Shown piece after piece: positions 1 to 12,720 of a stretch of DNA of 64,000 nt. Numbering within the stretch: the stretch's first letter is position 1; each line of letters starts with the position of its first letter. Source of the DNA: Phoronis australis (taxonomy: Eukaryota; Phoronida; Phoronidae); the NCBI GenBank assembly GCA_002633005.1, contig NMRA01000195.1:135485-199484 (forward strand), read 5' to 3'. A program made the translations under genes and the position numbers. The notes under the pieces were generated by a model. That model saw only the letters and a list, made by a program, of their open reading frames with translations, was not told the DNA's origin and made no database searches.

Positions 1-1722
1 GCATCTGTTTACCGGATCTTATCGTACAATCCAAAGCCAACTACGCAACCATGGCGACCACCATGTCAGTCGGTCAACTGAATTTCCTACTTATTGCGCC
101 TTTGGTGACTTTTTTGATGAGCAAGTTTCCTAAAAGGTGAGTTTACTTCTCTCTTTTCTATTTTACAGTGCTTTATACTATAAGTCCGCAAATGCACGGA
201 CCAGCTCTAACCTAACAGTTACAACGCATTCTATTTTCATGGAGCACTACCGAAATTGTGCGTGAATTGTTTTTTATGCACTCACATACATGTAGTTGTA
301 TGTGGGTGCATTGTGCCAACCATGTCTGTCACACTATTGGTGAGATTTGGCAGCTGTGTTCCTGAAAAACTGACGACCGAGGACAACGAATTTCTTGAGG
401 ATCCGACTACCAGTGCGCCCCTTTGTGGCAATTCCATTTTTTTACGTTTACCTTTGTAACGGTATGTTGAAAGGTTGTCAACGTTTTTTCATGAAATTTG
501 GCATATAGGCATATGACGATATTCTCTCGCTTTCTGATGAATTTGGGGTATCTAGTTGTCATTTTACTGTTTTGGAACCAACTAGTGCTGAGCCCCCTAG
601 TGGCAGTGTTTTGTTCATTGTTCTTTGTACCTTTGAATCTCGTTGATTTTTAGGGAATTTAATAAATGGTTTTCTATTAAGGATACGACGACACCTCTTC
701 ATTTCCAGACGGATTTGATGTAGTCTGCGCCACTTTGTAGCCATTTTAACAAAGTTTGAGCACGCTTTTGACATCAACCTCATCATCCACTATACCTCTT
801 GAAGGACCATTATTAGAATTGAGACCCGCTTTCCTGATCCGAATACCGAGGCTGACGGTGATTTTCGGACGTGTTGAACTATTCTGGCTCCTCCTAGTGA
901 CGAGTTTTCTTGACTCCACGGCTGTATCCCCCTGCTCTTTGCAAGATCTTCCTGAAATTTAGCAGATCTGTTCATATGGAGATGTCTTCTGATGACGGCC
1001 AGTTTCGGATCAATCCAAGTACAGCTCTGCTCCCCAATGGTAATTTGCTTTGTCTTTGCCTCTGTCATTTCCGAGGTCGTTGCTGCTTTTTCATGGAACT
1101 GGACAAACGAATTTTTATCATGAAGACGACAGCATCTTTCTATTTTGTGATGAATTTGACCTACAGTGTATTCTGCAACAACTATTGGTCATTTTAATTA
1201 TTTTTAGTCTGTAATTAGTCTTTTGCTTCTCTATCTGTCAAGCCATGAAGATTACCATATGGAAATTGGCCGATGTGTCGAATGACTGACTTGGGCGTTC
1301 AAACTATTTTGGTGCACCCTTGTGACACTTAATGGCATCAAAAGCTTTATATCCAAAGCCCCTTACAAGATGGAAACAAACATTTTGCGAACAGATGACC
1401 TTTGCACTAATGACGTACTTTGCAGGCTTCCCGTGGCAGCATCATGAAGGGCTCCTCCCCAGCACGACGCCAGGTAGTTGCGACAGACCCTTTTCCCAAC
1501 AAAAGTCGTTCTTAACATCATTTGGCAATTATCAACCTATTTTATATTCATATTCCAGGCCATATGTTATGTTTCTACAGTAACTATTGCAGCCAAACAA
1601 TCCCAGGGATAATGAATTAGCCTGCAAGTTACATTTTAACATTACTTTCAAATTTGTTGTGTTACATATCTCCCTCTCCTTCCCCCCTCCCCCTGCCCCT
1701 TCTTTCCTCCCCNNNNNNNNNN

Positions 1723-1758
<36 letters not shown>

Positions 1759-3921
1759 TATGTGCTAATGCATGCGCGTGTACTTGTTTCCCCCTGTATG
1801 TGTCCATATATTGTTGTTTCAGTAGTAACTTGGTGGTTGCTGGTGGCTGCATTGCTGGTGGTCTTTTTTACGCAATGTTACCTTTTGCGCCATGTGTTGA
1901 GGTGCTTGGTGTACTAGTATTCGTCGGCGCGTCTCCTGGTACACTCCTCTACATTCGTAAGTGTGCGACATCAACGTTAAGTGGATAATAACGGCGTACG
2001 GTGTGGAATTGCATCTGCGTGAACTTTACTTCCATCGACGTGGCCACATACGTAAATACGTCTTCACTATTTCATGGTGCCGCATTAATTTTTCCACCTA
2101 GTGGTACAGTTGCAAAGCAATTCGATAAAAGCTACAAACGTATTTTTTAATTTAAGCTCATTTGTTTACAATTTTGTTGCCATCTACTAAATGAATCGAA
2201 CTTAAGACATGGTCAATTATCTCTTCAAAAGCGGCCTTTACGTGTCATATGCCTCTTGAGACTTTCAAATAGAAAATCGTCAACATTTTTCAGTTTGCAC
2301 TTCTAAATGTGTTCTTTTTAATGTCATTGTGTTGAGTTATCCCACAACTCCAACTGAATTTTGAAACCAAGGATGTCACGACTAAGAATGTGCGCAGTCT
2401 GGGGTCAGTTAGTATATTTCTGTATTTTACACTAACCAGCTATTGGCCCAAGACAGTGCAACCATATTCTGTGTCAGGAAAGTGTCACTAGGTGTAACTT
2501 TCCTGAATTAATGAGAGCCCTGTCAATTTGAGCTGTCAAATGCGTCACCCCTTTTCCCACGCCGCCGCCTTGTTAAGCCCCTACATCCACCGTTGAAATT
2601 TTCGAGCTACATTCGGTAACCGCATTCTTTGGGCTATTTCCTGGTTGTTACAATTTCTCTTAATCTATGAGTCCCAGGACTTATGATGCGGGCTCTACTT
2701 TGCATGGTGCATAAATTGAAGCTTAATGGATAATCCAACATTCAGTTTAATCTATGAGACCCGGGGGGTATTACTCAGGGATTTGTTTTGTTTTGTGCTG
2801 AATTTTAATTGGAACTTCAACTTTCAATATATTTATAACATGTTTTTGTTTCAGTGGAACCTTACGCAATTAGTTCCATGTGGGGAGATCGAGCGGCGTT
2901 TCCGTTGCATCTCGTCTCATTGGGTTATCCCGTGGGCCAAGCACTTACACCACTCATAACAAAATCTTTCGTTTCCGATTCCCGGATACAACGGGAAGCA
3001 AATGACAGTTTTTTTAACAGGTCTTTGGAGCAAGTGAACGTCCACAATTTTACAGAATGGTCTGAACCGGCACGTATAGAGATACCCTTCACACTTTTTG
3101 CAACTCTACTCGCATTAGTTGGGACATGTTTTCTAATTTTCGATTTTCTTGAACGACGTATTTTTCCGATTCCCGACAATCGGTTACACAGCGAAGACTC
3201 ATCGAAAGGCAAATCAAAATTCAGTTTCCTGGAAATTACTTCCCCACGGAATTGGGCTGGCGGTGATTTAGCATTTGGATTGCTCGTGCTTATTGGAGGA
3301 TCGGCATTTTTCTGTTGTCTGTATGGCCACGCATCTTCACTTTCCCTCTGGGGCTTTTCGTTCGCAACAGGATCCAACTTGAACTTTGACAAAGATGAAG
3401 CCGCGTATCTAATATCAACCGCAAATCTCCTACGTCTGGTGTCGCGTGCCGTGGCTTCGCTGTGCAGTTTGTTCGTTCCAGTGCATGCCATGCTCTTCAC
3501 CGAAGTCATTGCAACGACTATGTCATGCGCACTGCTATCATTTGGTCTGACGTCTCGTACAACATTATGGATATACCTTTGTGCTTACAGATTTTTCGCC
3601 TCGCCCATCTGGTTTACCATGATGTCGTGGTTGAATAATTATGTCAGCCTTTCTGTAGGTTTCCTTGGCTGGATAGCTGTTATAACCAGCATAGTCGACA
3701 TTGGTACGGATAATCTGATTGGCTACCTACTGCAGAATATGGGCCAAATGTCGTTAATGTATGTTTGTCTGGGATTAGCTTGTTCTGGATTGTTATCTGC
3801 AGTACTTCTACAGATCCTGGCAAGTCACCATGCCTCTCAACTTCGGGAGAAATCTCGGGTTGAAAAATCTGTATCGGTACATCATTCGAAAGAATCCGTA
3901 GCTTTTCTGGAAGAAATATGA
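1..3921 (+). CDS. MFS transporter, MFSD4 / sodium-dependent glucose transporter 1-like (5' partial)
   Basis: Three exons are visible: <1-136, 1823-1956 and 2855-3921. Donors are GTGAGT at 137 and GTAAGT at 1957; acceptors are pyrimidine-rich TTTCAG before 1823 and 2855. Phases agree: exon 1 ends in phase 2 and is completed to AGT (Ser), and exon 2 ends in phase 1 and is completed to CTG (Leu). Exon 1 reads in frame 3 and contains ICLPDLIVQS, resembling the first transmembrane region of MFSD4 proteins. Exon 2 gives a Gly-rich membrane helix. Exon 3 opens with SMWGDRAAFPLHLVSLGYPV, which resembles the conserved 'W-G-(D/K)-x-x-x-P-x-x-x-x-L' stretch of MFSD4A/B. About seven further hydrophobic segments follow, then a charged cytosolic tail. 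A role in sodium-coupled or facilitative sugar uptake at the plasma membrane is inferred from the family; substrate is unknown. The true start lies upstream of the window. The frame of exon 3 can be read from GTG at 2854, but that G belongs to the acceptor. Confidence 0.85.
270..1205 (+). repeat. Interspersed hairpin-ended repeat (copy 1) in the MFS intron
   Basis: It begins with an inverted pair, TATGCACTCACATA then TATGTGGGTGCAT (about 275-313). The same start occurs at 26452. Downstream a motif of the form 'cc..ctagtggcattt' recurs about every 140-160 bp (near 410, 548, 590, 728, 890 and 1180). The family also shows 'tttcagacggatttga'-like segments. This copy lacks the clear 3' hairpin seen in the copy ending at 27752. 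The small open frames inside are not genes. Confidence 0.6.
1713..1722. other. Assembly gap (10 N)
   Basis: Ten Ns follow a C-rich stretch and precede a (TC)n run. Length of the missing sequence is unknown. It lies in the second part of MFS intron 1, so the splice model is not affected. Confidence 0.95.
1723..1753 (+). repeat. (TC)n microsatellite
   Basis: About 15 TC dinucleotides directly follow the gap, 70 bp before the acceptor of MFS exon 2. Confidence 0.95.
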
Positions 3922-5149
3922 TGGGTAAATTAGATAGCGTTATTGCCAATAAGCACCTGATTATCTTAGTCCCAACAGTGCTGGGGGACGAACGTACTGA
4001 GGCGACAAATGCACAATGAACTGTTCATAGTGGTGATGGGGTTGATATATATGTAGAGCTGCGTTCTTATAACCTTCAGTATTAATAAATTTCCCAGGTT
4101 ACTTTAACTTAGTTGTAATGTTCTAGCCAAACTCGTAATAGGTTCACAGAGTGACGAAAGCACAATAAACTGTTCATTTTGGGTAATGGAGTTGTTAATG
4201 CGCATCGTTATCACAGTCTCCAATTTTGATAAAATACCCAAGTTTCTACATGTATAACTTTGCTGTTATGCTCTAACCAACATCAAACTCGTATTAGGTT
4301 TACGTGAGTGACTGAATCGAAAATGGCAGCAGTCTAGCCAGACCATGGAGCTGTCCGCGATGGGGCAATTTTCGTCAGCAGTTGGTTTGTTTTCTTACCG
4401 CCTAAGTCGCTTGAAAACGAAAACTGTTGTCAAAACACGTCCAGTATCAGTCAGACGTGACGATAGAATCGATAGCACTCTTACCTGTGCGCATATAGAT
4501 ACAGTATATATCATTTGAAATGGAAGTATGGCCAAGAAACTAGCTTTTCAGTAACTCCTGAGTTCAAAAAACTCAAGCGATCCTTCTGGGTTTTTGCTGC
4601 TCGCAAGAGTACTTCTGGGCTATTGATCCAGCTCACCTATCATTCACGGAAGGGGCAACGGGGGTTTTGGAGAGAAGCCTTCTCCAGACGATCAAAACTC
4701 GTTATTAACAAAGTTCCCAAGAATACACTTGCACGTTTAGTACGTAGTTTATAAGTTGGAAAAACAATTCTCAAAGATTATGTTTGCCACTTAGTGTCGG
4801 TGCAGCCAGTGAATTAACAGGAAAGTACATGTAGGCCCGACTGTGTCTCTGCAATTTCAAGGATTTCTGCTTCGTGAATTATTTGGTGCTTCTCAAACAA
4901 AGAGAGGTTTTGTGCCACCTGGAACAATGATGAAACGATGAATTAGTGTGTGAGTGTCTGAATTACTTCTAATATAAGGATCACGATTCCGAGCTACTTG
5001 AAATTACATGCTTCACGTTTTGAGTCAACTAAGGGCAACCTACCGACACTAGAAAAAAATGGATTGAACTTGAGTGCAAGGAAAAATTCATTGTTTTTGT
5101 GGCAAAACAGAGCTACTGTAGTGTATCACAGAGTTAGAGACAATTACAA
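3922..5149. other. Intergenic, no gene seen
   Basis: 3' UTR candidates of the MFS gene lie in the first 250 bp. Two loosely similar segments (about 4000-4100 and 4140-4240, both with 'aataaactgttcat') suggest a degenerate local duplication. I see no coding exon here. Confidence 0.5.
4084..4089 (+). promoter_or_regulatory. Candidate polyadenylation signal AATAAA of the MFS gene
   Basis: AATAAA lies 163 bp after the TGA of the MFS gene, and a second AATAAA occurs at 4164-4169. Either would give a short 3' UTR. The assignment rests on position only. Confidence 0.45.
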
Positions 5150-6487
5150 GTGTTACGGAAATTCAAAATGCTTAGGGAGTGGCTCGCGGTACTAAAGAAT
5201 GAAAAGTACGCTGTTAATAGCAAGTACGTATATGAGGCCGTGAAACATCTCCATGTCGGTGGTTGGCAGTCGTCGACTGTGAGTCTGACGAATGCCGGCT
5301 TACCAAAGAACTATCCATACGTGGTACTTCGTGATCATTGTATTCCGGTTCGAACTGATAGCCTGTGAAACTTAACGAACCACCTGCAATGTCTTAGTCG
5401 GATGAGCTCTCGTCTATAATTAGGGATTGTGCGTTGCCATGTTGACATTTACATGTATTATTATGCCTTCTGTTTCAAAATGGATTATTGTCACCCTAAC
5501 CGATGGTTATACAAAATTGAAAGAAAGTCTGTCTAATTAAATACAATTTGTAATGTCTTTTGAATATTCGTGAGTACAAATGTTTTGAGAAGCCAGCAAT
5601 GAATAAACCACCACGTTACCGGCTTTAGATGCAATGACGGTAATTGACCGGGCACCGAAACCATGTGTTTATTTACATGTAGATATACGTTTACAAATTC
5701 ATTATTCACATCATTGTTACTGCACAACTTTTTCCCTGACGGTTCTGTAAAAGGCAACTTGACTTCGCGGCCCCCGACAAGTAAGTAGATTTAGTTTCGT
5801 GGTTAATTCGCCAGAATAATTACGTGCACAGTATTTTTTTTGGCTCACTAGTATAGTCTGTTCGTGACTGGAGGTTTAGTTACAAACATAAGTTGGTTCA
5901 TGTTCGTGATGTCCAGTCCTGCGGCTGCGACGGTTCTGATCGGGTTACTAGACACTGGCTGGGATATCCAGCGTTTTGTTTGTTTGTGGACTGAAAAAAT
6001 CGCAAGTCTGAAAGTAAAACACATAGCTATCTTTTATGTCTGTATTTCACTGAAGAATAATTCGAATTGATCACCAAACAGACCCAAACTCCGGTGATCG
6101 ACCATGATAAAATGGCCCAGTTTGCCTAGGAGTCTACACTACTTGACCGAACTCTGTAGGCCAACGTACGTTCAAATACCTATAAATTCGTAACAGTGAA
6201 ATAAAACAACACGTTTGTTCAAGAACTCGATGAATATGTAAGAGTTTTACATCGAAATTTGATGATTTGTTGGTGTAAAACGATGCATTCAAGCGATAAG
6301 TTGACACTAGTAAGCATGTTGTGAACGGCTGAACAGACTGCGTTCGAACCGATTACGTCATTTGTTAATTTCAACACCTCCGTCTGCCGTCAGGTGTCAG
6401 GTAAAACAATTAAACTTGCTGTTATCGAGTGGAACTACTCGATCTAAATTGATGCAAAATAGGTCGTTTTTGGGTCGTACTCTCCCT
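5150..6487 (-). mobile_element. Kolobok-like THAP/TTAA DNA transposon, copy 1 (reverse orientation, truncated)
   Basis: The reverse complement of this stretch matches 9561-11218 and 36496-38446 along its length. Examples are the block around 6409-6464 with 'ctcgatctaaattgatgcaaaat', the 'agcgataagttgacactag' block near 6293 and the 'ccctaaccgatggttata' block near 5492. The right end (ggtcgtactctccctta) is a decayed version of the terminal repeat of the other copies, and no intact TTAA flank remains. A plus-strand frame at 5168-5367 carries the THAP-like stretch MLREWLAVLKNEKYAVNSKY, but the second half of the zinc site is lost (HVGGWQ where the intact copy has RVCGRHF). The left terminus was not found, so the start is approximate. 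Confidence 0.65.
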
Positions 6488-8054
6488 TATTGTTGCTCTT
6501 GAAAACAGAGTATACCAAGCGCAATCTGTGAAAGTCTGACCTCTGGCCCCTATGACGTGTAAGAGAAAACTCACTTCTAATAGAAAACTGTCAGCATCCT
6601 TCCCACATAGTTACATGTACATTTAAAACAGCTTAGAAACCAAGTGCATTTTTAATTTGTTTGTTCTTATTGTAATGTTGCCGTGTTTCAACAGGTTCTT
6701 TTTGTTTAATGGAGTCGTGTAAGTTAAAACGTACTAAAATCATTCGCGTCATTAAACGTCAGATTTTTTAAATTTGAGACAGCGATTTTGTTCAGATCCT
6801 CAAGTTACAAAAATAGAAGTTTGATAAAATTTTACAATGCAGGGGTCCATATAAGAAAATTGACTTACCAAAGGCAGCTGGTCTTAGGTTGCCGACAAAT
6901 TTAAGATACGACTTCATTTCGTCTGAAGTTGTTTTAACGAAACAGATTCTTTTTTGACTTGAGGTTTGTCTTAATTTTGGATGTCGAAGCTTCATATTGG
7001 AAGTTGAGACAAATCTTAGAGAGAACGTGTCCCTGCTGTGTTTCCTAGTTATACCCACCCGGTAGTGCATCAGAGTAAAAAACACCGAGATACGGGCATG
7101 GTTAAAACATAAAATAACCGTTTCAATAACAAAAATCGTAATGATAATTGACCCAATCATAACAATGACAAGAATTATGTGGTATACACCCTCTTCGACT
7201 TAGAATAGGCCTATAGCCAGGACTCATATTCGGTTGAGTCACTACTTTTGAGGGACTGTGGCCAATTTAAGAAGGACACAGAATATCTCCAGAGAAGATA
7301 AAACAATACCGAGGAAAATTGTAAATTACTTTGCGTGCAAAACTCGGTTATTAGAGAGTTTCGGCAACACGTAAAAAGGGAAAACGAACGTGTGAGTCAC
7401 CAAAGGTCACAGGTTCACACTCCCGTGTGCGTCGTGTTCACAAACCCGTCTAAACTAATGGGTACCAGTCCAGAGGCGGATTTAGAGGGGGTGGGACAAG
7501 GGGGCCATACCCCCAGCTAAAATTCTCCCAAGATACCATTTGGCATTTCGGGGTGCGAATTATTGACTTGCCTAAACGACCATCCCGGGGGGCTCATCGG
7601 CTAATACACAATGCATAGGCCTTGAACAAGTTGAACAAGCACCCATACCGTTTTTTTTTTTAGTAATAAGGTCAACAAACTCAAAAATTCGAGGCCCCTG
7701 CAACCTTACATTTTAGGATGGGCGCGCGAATGTGGCGACTTTCTGCTACTCCCGTTTCCTGGTCCCCCTAACTCAAAATCCCTGCAGTCGGCGATTTACT
7801 ACAAATATATCAGTTATACGGGGCTTAAAATGCTAAGGTTATCGACAGTGAAAATAGCTGGTTTGAGCGCGGTGTCAAGGAGGCTCTATTAATCTTCACA
7901 AAAATATAGCTCTCGTAGTGGAGCGAGATTCAACCTACAGGTATACAAAACCTGGCACAGGGGGCACATAACAACTCTCATAGGGGTTTGCATATCAGAA
8001 CGCACTTCAAAGGACTCGTCCCCTTTTTTCACTCTGTCAAAACTTGCATGCAAA
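6488..8054. other. Intergenic with one interspersed repeat
   Basis: No gene seen. A copy of the 'GGCGGATTTAGAGGGG' family lies at 7474-7595 and is listed separately. The 122-codon minus-strand frame at 6792-7160 shows no recognisable domain and is not called. Confidence 0.5.
7474..7595 (+). repeat. Interspersed repeat, 'GGCGGATTTAGAGGGG' family
   Basis: Starts at GAGGCGGATTTAGAGGGGG and continues into a G/C-homopolymer-rich 'ggggccatacccccag' stretch. Similar starts occur at 9081 (+), 54533 (+) and, reversed, at 50905 and near 37890. The boundaries are approximate. It is likely a SINE or short non-autonomous element. Confidence 0.5.
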
Positions 8055-8575
8055 GAAAAAAGTTTTGAGTCATTTCACATCACAAGCCCTACAGATGAGC
8101 ACAGAAACTTTATTCGCTCTTGTATTTTTGACCCTTTCACTCCTACTGAAAACCAAACTTGACTAAAAAACACAGGTGCAAAAATACCCGCAAAATCGCT
8201 ACAGTTCACCCCAAAACCAATACTTCTCCGCCGAAGCTTGACTACAGCCAACATTATATTCCGAAAGCAAATTTCCTACCAATTCCAAAAATGTGGCCCA
8301 ACGATATGGGCCCAACATTACTGTAAACTATCTATGTTTTTTGCAAATAAGGCTTGTTTGAGGGCTACATGAAATCGCAGCCAATTTGTCAGTCGCTACC
8401 ATGCAGCAATGCGCAATTGAAAGAGAGGCCAGCCATCATGACAAAAATGCAGCTACAGCCATGTAAGGGGCCTTTTTTCATTCCCAACGTGTACACAAAT
8501 ACAAAAAAGTCACATTCACTTGACTTACATGTACTTGCAATACCTAACTAAAAATGCCCCCAAGATTGGACTACC
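8055..8575 (+). repeat. Interspersed repeat family B, copy 1
   Basis: Matches 46500-46992 over about 500 bp in the same orientation. Shared blocks include 'agccctacagatgagcacag', 'tgtttgagggctac' and 'ggccttttttcattccca'. No protein-coding content was recognised, and termini were not defined. Confidence 0.65.
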
Positions 8576-9560
8576 TGTGGATGTTATGAAATTGTAACAT
8601 ATGCCACGTGACACCAAAGTTCAGATTTACATGTATTATCCAACACTACAGTTACCTGTGGATGTGAAGAAAAAATCATTTTTGGAAAATAATCATTTAA
8701 TAAAAGGGCTGGGGGCACAAAACACGTTCAGAGCCTGGCTCCCACAAACTGCCATCAGGCTCGCTTGGTTGAACAGCTTGCTCCCCTGTTTACGCATCAT
8801 TGTGAAACCTACCACAAGAAATACCACGACATGAGAGTAAATTATCCCAAAAACTACGTATTTTTAAGTAAAAAGAATATTGTAGTGTAAATGAACAATA
8901 AATCAATCGAGATTATTTAACCCTGGTTTATGGAGGGCTTCTGTTTATCTAGTCATTCCCAAAGATGTCTCATAAACTTCAAAAGAGAAAGGCATAATTT
9001 GAAATGGTTATCAAACTGTGGTGAATCGTCATGAGCACCTGTCCCAAAGGTACAGATGCTCTTCCTCAGATACTTTTCATAGGCGGATTTAGAGGGGCCC
9101 AGGGGGCCGATCCCCTCCCTTGGCTGCCGCAAAAAAAATAAAACAGCAAGAGCGTAGGGAAATTTTGAGTTTACTAATTAACTCCGGTAATTGAAATTAT
9201 ACGGCTGAAACAAGATTTCAACGTGTGCAAATTAAGTGTTTAGGGTGGGGGGGGGGCTCAGATCCAATTTCAAGTGTCAAATTCGGAACACGGCGCAGTC
9301 GTAACGGAACTAGGACTAAGTATAGGCTCTCTCGCCATATCTCAGGCGATCGGCAGTGGCGCTGCGCACTACGACTCCATTTACGTCGTCTGCTTCACTG
9401 TGCAATGAAGAAAACTACTTCATTTTTTAAAGAAAATGGAATCTGAGTGATGATGAAAAAACAGAAGCTGCTGGTAAAATGTCAATTTTACTCGAAGAAT
9501 TTATGCAGAATTTATTGCGATTGATTCTGACATACTGCGAGCACGTGCACAAGGCTTTAA
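8576..9560. other. Intergenic with one interspersed repeat
   Basis: No gene seen. A 'GGCGGATTTAGAGGGG' family copy lies at about 9081-9260, including a G8 run at 9246. Confidence 0.5.
9081..9260 (+). repeat. Interspersed repeat, 'GGCGGATTTAGAGGGG' family
   Basis: Begins TAGGCGGATTTAGAGGGGCC and holds a 'cagggggccgatcccctccc' stretch like the copies near 7474 and 50860. The 3' boundary is approximate. Confidence 0.5.
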
Positions 9561-11218
9561 ACGAGCATGCCACCCAAAAACAACCTAATTTGTATCAATT
9601 TAGATCGAGTAGTTTTACTCCATAACGACAAATACGGTTGCGTTACCTGACATCTGACGGCAAACGGAGGCATTGAAATTATCCAATGACGTCATCGGTT
9701 TCACACGCTGTCTGTTCAGCAGTTCACAACACTGGTTACTGGTGTCAACTTATCGCTTGAAGTCATCGTTTAACACCAACAAATCATCAAACTTCGATGT
9801 AAAACCCTTAAAAATACACCGAGTTCTTATAAAAACGTGTTGTTTTATTTCGCTCTTACGGATTTATTTGTATTTGGACACACCGTAGCCTACAAAGTTC
9901 GGCAGGCCAATAAGGTCCGTATCAGGAGTTTGGGGTCTGTTCGGAGATGATTTTGAAGTATTTCCGTGAGATACAGACAGGACAACGTAGATCTGTGTTG
10001 TTTAGACTTGTGATTTTTTGAGTTCTAAACACAAAACGCTTGTTATCCTGGCCAGTGGCTCGGAGCCCGATCAGGCCAGTCGCGGCCGACCGGATTGACT
10101 CCAGGCCAGTGGCTCGGAAACTGATCAGACATCACGAACATAAACCAGCCAAAGTTCAGAGGAAACTAAACTTCCAGTCAAGAAAATACTATACTAGTGA
10201 GCCAAAGTAATGTGCAACTGATTATGTTGGTGAATTAGCCACGAAACTGCAAACTTTCTTTCTTCCTTGGGGGCAGCGAACTCAGGTTCCGTATTGGCCA
10301 CAGCACCGTCAGGACAGAAGTTGTACATTGACAATCATTATTTGAGTAATGTAAATGTAAATAAAGATTCCCCTAACACTTGGCCGTGGGGTGGAAATCG
10401 AGTTGTTTCACAAGTGTTTCTGCCAGCAAACACTAAATTAGCATGAGCTCACACGGCCTCGGTGTCGAGTCAATTTGTTTTATAAAGCCGGTAACGCAGT
10501 GATTTATTCATTGTTGGCTCCTCAAATCATTTGCACTCACGAACACTCCTAAGGCATTACAAATTTCATCTAATGAGACAGACTTTGTTTCAGTTTTGTA
10601 TAAGTATTGGTTAGGGTGAGAATAATTCATTTCGAAACAGAACACTCAGTAATAAACACAAACATGGCAACTCGCAATCCCGACATAGGACGAGAGAGAG
10701 CTCAGTTCCGACTTCGCAGATGGATTGTTAAGTTTTACAGCGTATCAATTCCAACAGGAATACACAGATTAATACTAGAGAGGCGCCGTGAACAAGCTCA
10801 GACAACGGAACGTATGGATTTATTTGGTAAGCCGGCATTTGTCAGGCACTGTCGACGTCTGCAGGCCACGGACACGGAAATGTTTCACGGCCTCATACTT
10901 GCTATTTACAGCGTACATTTCATTCTTCACTACCATGAGCCACTCCCTAAGCATTTCGGAGTCTCGAGGAAGTACAACAAAACGATATACCCGCTTTCCT
11001 CGCAGCTGCTTAGTTCGGACAAGCGGGAACGATGCACCGCAACATAGCGGCATTCACTCTGCATATGAACCACTGACGTCGCTAGCGTCGTTTCTCACCT
11101 TCCTCACAGGTTAACGCGACACCTCTTGGCAAGGTAAGGTCGACCGCATGCGAGGCGAAGTGGATATAGACCGATTAAGACGGCAAAAAAGACAAATTAA
11201 ATCGGGTGGCCTTCTCGT
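9561..11218 (+). mobile_element. Kolobok-like THAP/TTAA DNA transposon, copy 2 (non-autonomous)
   Basis: The copy is flanked by TTAA at 9557-9560 and 11219-11222. Its ends are inverted repeats: ACGAGCATGCCACCC at the left, and GGGTGGCCTTCTCGT at the right, whose complement is ACGAGAAGGCCACCC. It is similar throughout to 36496-38446. A minus-strand frame at 11053-10820 is a decayed THAP domain: it keeps VLPRDSEMLREWLMVVKN, but the second zinc pair is lost (FRVRGLQ). TTAA target duplication plus a THAP domain points to the Kolobok superfamily; P elements also carry THAP but make 8-bp duplications. No transposase core was recognised, so the copy is presumed immobile on its own. Plus-strand frames across 10607-11114 are shadows. 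Confidence 0.75.
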
Positions 11219-12720
11219 TTAAGTGCACTATTACTGCCCCCAAGTAATTGGAGCATGCAGACACCACGAACGTAAAACTGTTTACATGGATACAAATTAA
11301 GCTAAACTTGCGTATCAAAACTTTCTGCATTAAGTTTTATATCGCATATTAAGAAAAATTACTTAATGGACCAAAACTCATATCCAAATAAACGTCTGGG
11401 CGTACATGTGTACTTAGAAGTGTCTATCATCTAGGTATGTCGGCGTTCGGGTGTACATGTATCAATAACATCGCCTGCAAGCAACTGCAAAATTGCTCAC
11501 TATGCAAGGGAATACAAAGTATTGCCGATGTCTGATAGGAGCTTATTGCTAAAATCTACTTCATTTATTTTGAAATCTTTGCATAATGGTTGTATATCTT
11601 TGTGTTTAAACTAAGAGGTTATCTCCCATGTGAAATTATCTCCCGTAGTTGTGCTAGTTATAAGTTTTATCCACAATGCTTTTCACTGAGCGTTCAATGT
11701 CGGCCAGCTATCTTTGTTATGATTTTTTGTTTTTATTTTGCTCAATAAACTTTCCTCAAAGAAAGTGGTTTTCTCGCTCACACATTTCAACAATTTACGA
11801 TTGTCTTGTCCTTTTCCACTGGCAGTTTCAAGGTTAAATCGTGCATTTTTTCAAGAAAACGCACTAGGCGTATCTCTTTATTTTCAACCGATTCCTTCAA
11901 TCTGAATTTGAAAACATTTGTTTCCGATAATAATTTTCCGAATAAATCGCACCTGAGCTTTCACTTGCTTTGAAATATTTCAAAATTGAGCCCGGATTTT
12001 TTTGTGTAATCAGTTTTGCATGTTGAGCTTTCCGTTACTGAAAGTCACAGCGCTGTTTTCCGCCGTGTACTCCTTTTTGGCAATTTGAGAAGAGTGAACG
12101 TGAAGCCTTTTGCAGGTGAAGATACATGTAGCAACGTTGGCAATGACACTTGACCGTGTAACATTGCGTGCGTTTCTGTAGTGTAACAATAAACGGTGTG
12201 TCCGAACATGTGTTCCAAGCCCAGCACTAACACTGTTACCCAATAAGGTGTGTCTGTTAGAGGGTATCGGTACCGCCAGCGGTAGAGCAACAGGTGACTT
12301 GGAGGGTGACTCTCGATAAATTTGGACTATTCCCATAGTCAACCTCGGATAGAATTGCTACGTTTCCGTCATTGAGCCTTTATTAAGTTATTAAATTGAC
12401 TGGAGTGTGTATTAAATGATCCTCGTTTCATACATGTATCATAAACCGGCGTTCGTGAATCCAAAGCTATAATTCGCAGGCCAGGCTTGAGCCATCTCGT
12501 AACAAATGATAAAAAGAACTATTTAATAACTATTCTATCTTGTGACCAGTACCAATTCTGTAGATCCCGAAACAACTACATGTACGTGTGCGACAGAGAT
12601 AAACAACAGAAACCGGAGAGAGAAAGCACAAATTATATAAGAGCCATTGCTAGGGTGGATACAGCGTTTGGAACGTTATTTGGGCAGCCATTGAGTAAAA
12701 ATGCTCGCACTGATTCGCCG
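11219..12720. other. Intergenic, no gene seen
   Basis: AT-rich sequence without a recognisable exon. Two overlapping minus-strand frames at 12010-12342 (110 and 81 codons) show no domain I can name. Confidence 0.45.

Noticed and set aside
1532-1988. ORFs of 87-133 codons across the gap and (TC)n run
   Set aside because: They are read through Ns and simple repeat; only the 1823-1956 part is real, as MFS exon 2.
2925-3509. 194-codon minus-strand ORF
   Set aside because: It is the antisense shadow of MFS exon 3.
6340-6360. tRNA-like 'gttcgaacc' B-box
   Set aside because: No A box or cloverleaf at suitable spacing; it lies within transposon copy 1. I found no convincing tRNA gene in the window.
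10607-11114. Plus-strand ORFs of 146 and 108 codons
   Set aside because: They lie inside transposon copy 2, antisense to the THAP remnant; no domain was recognised.
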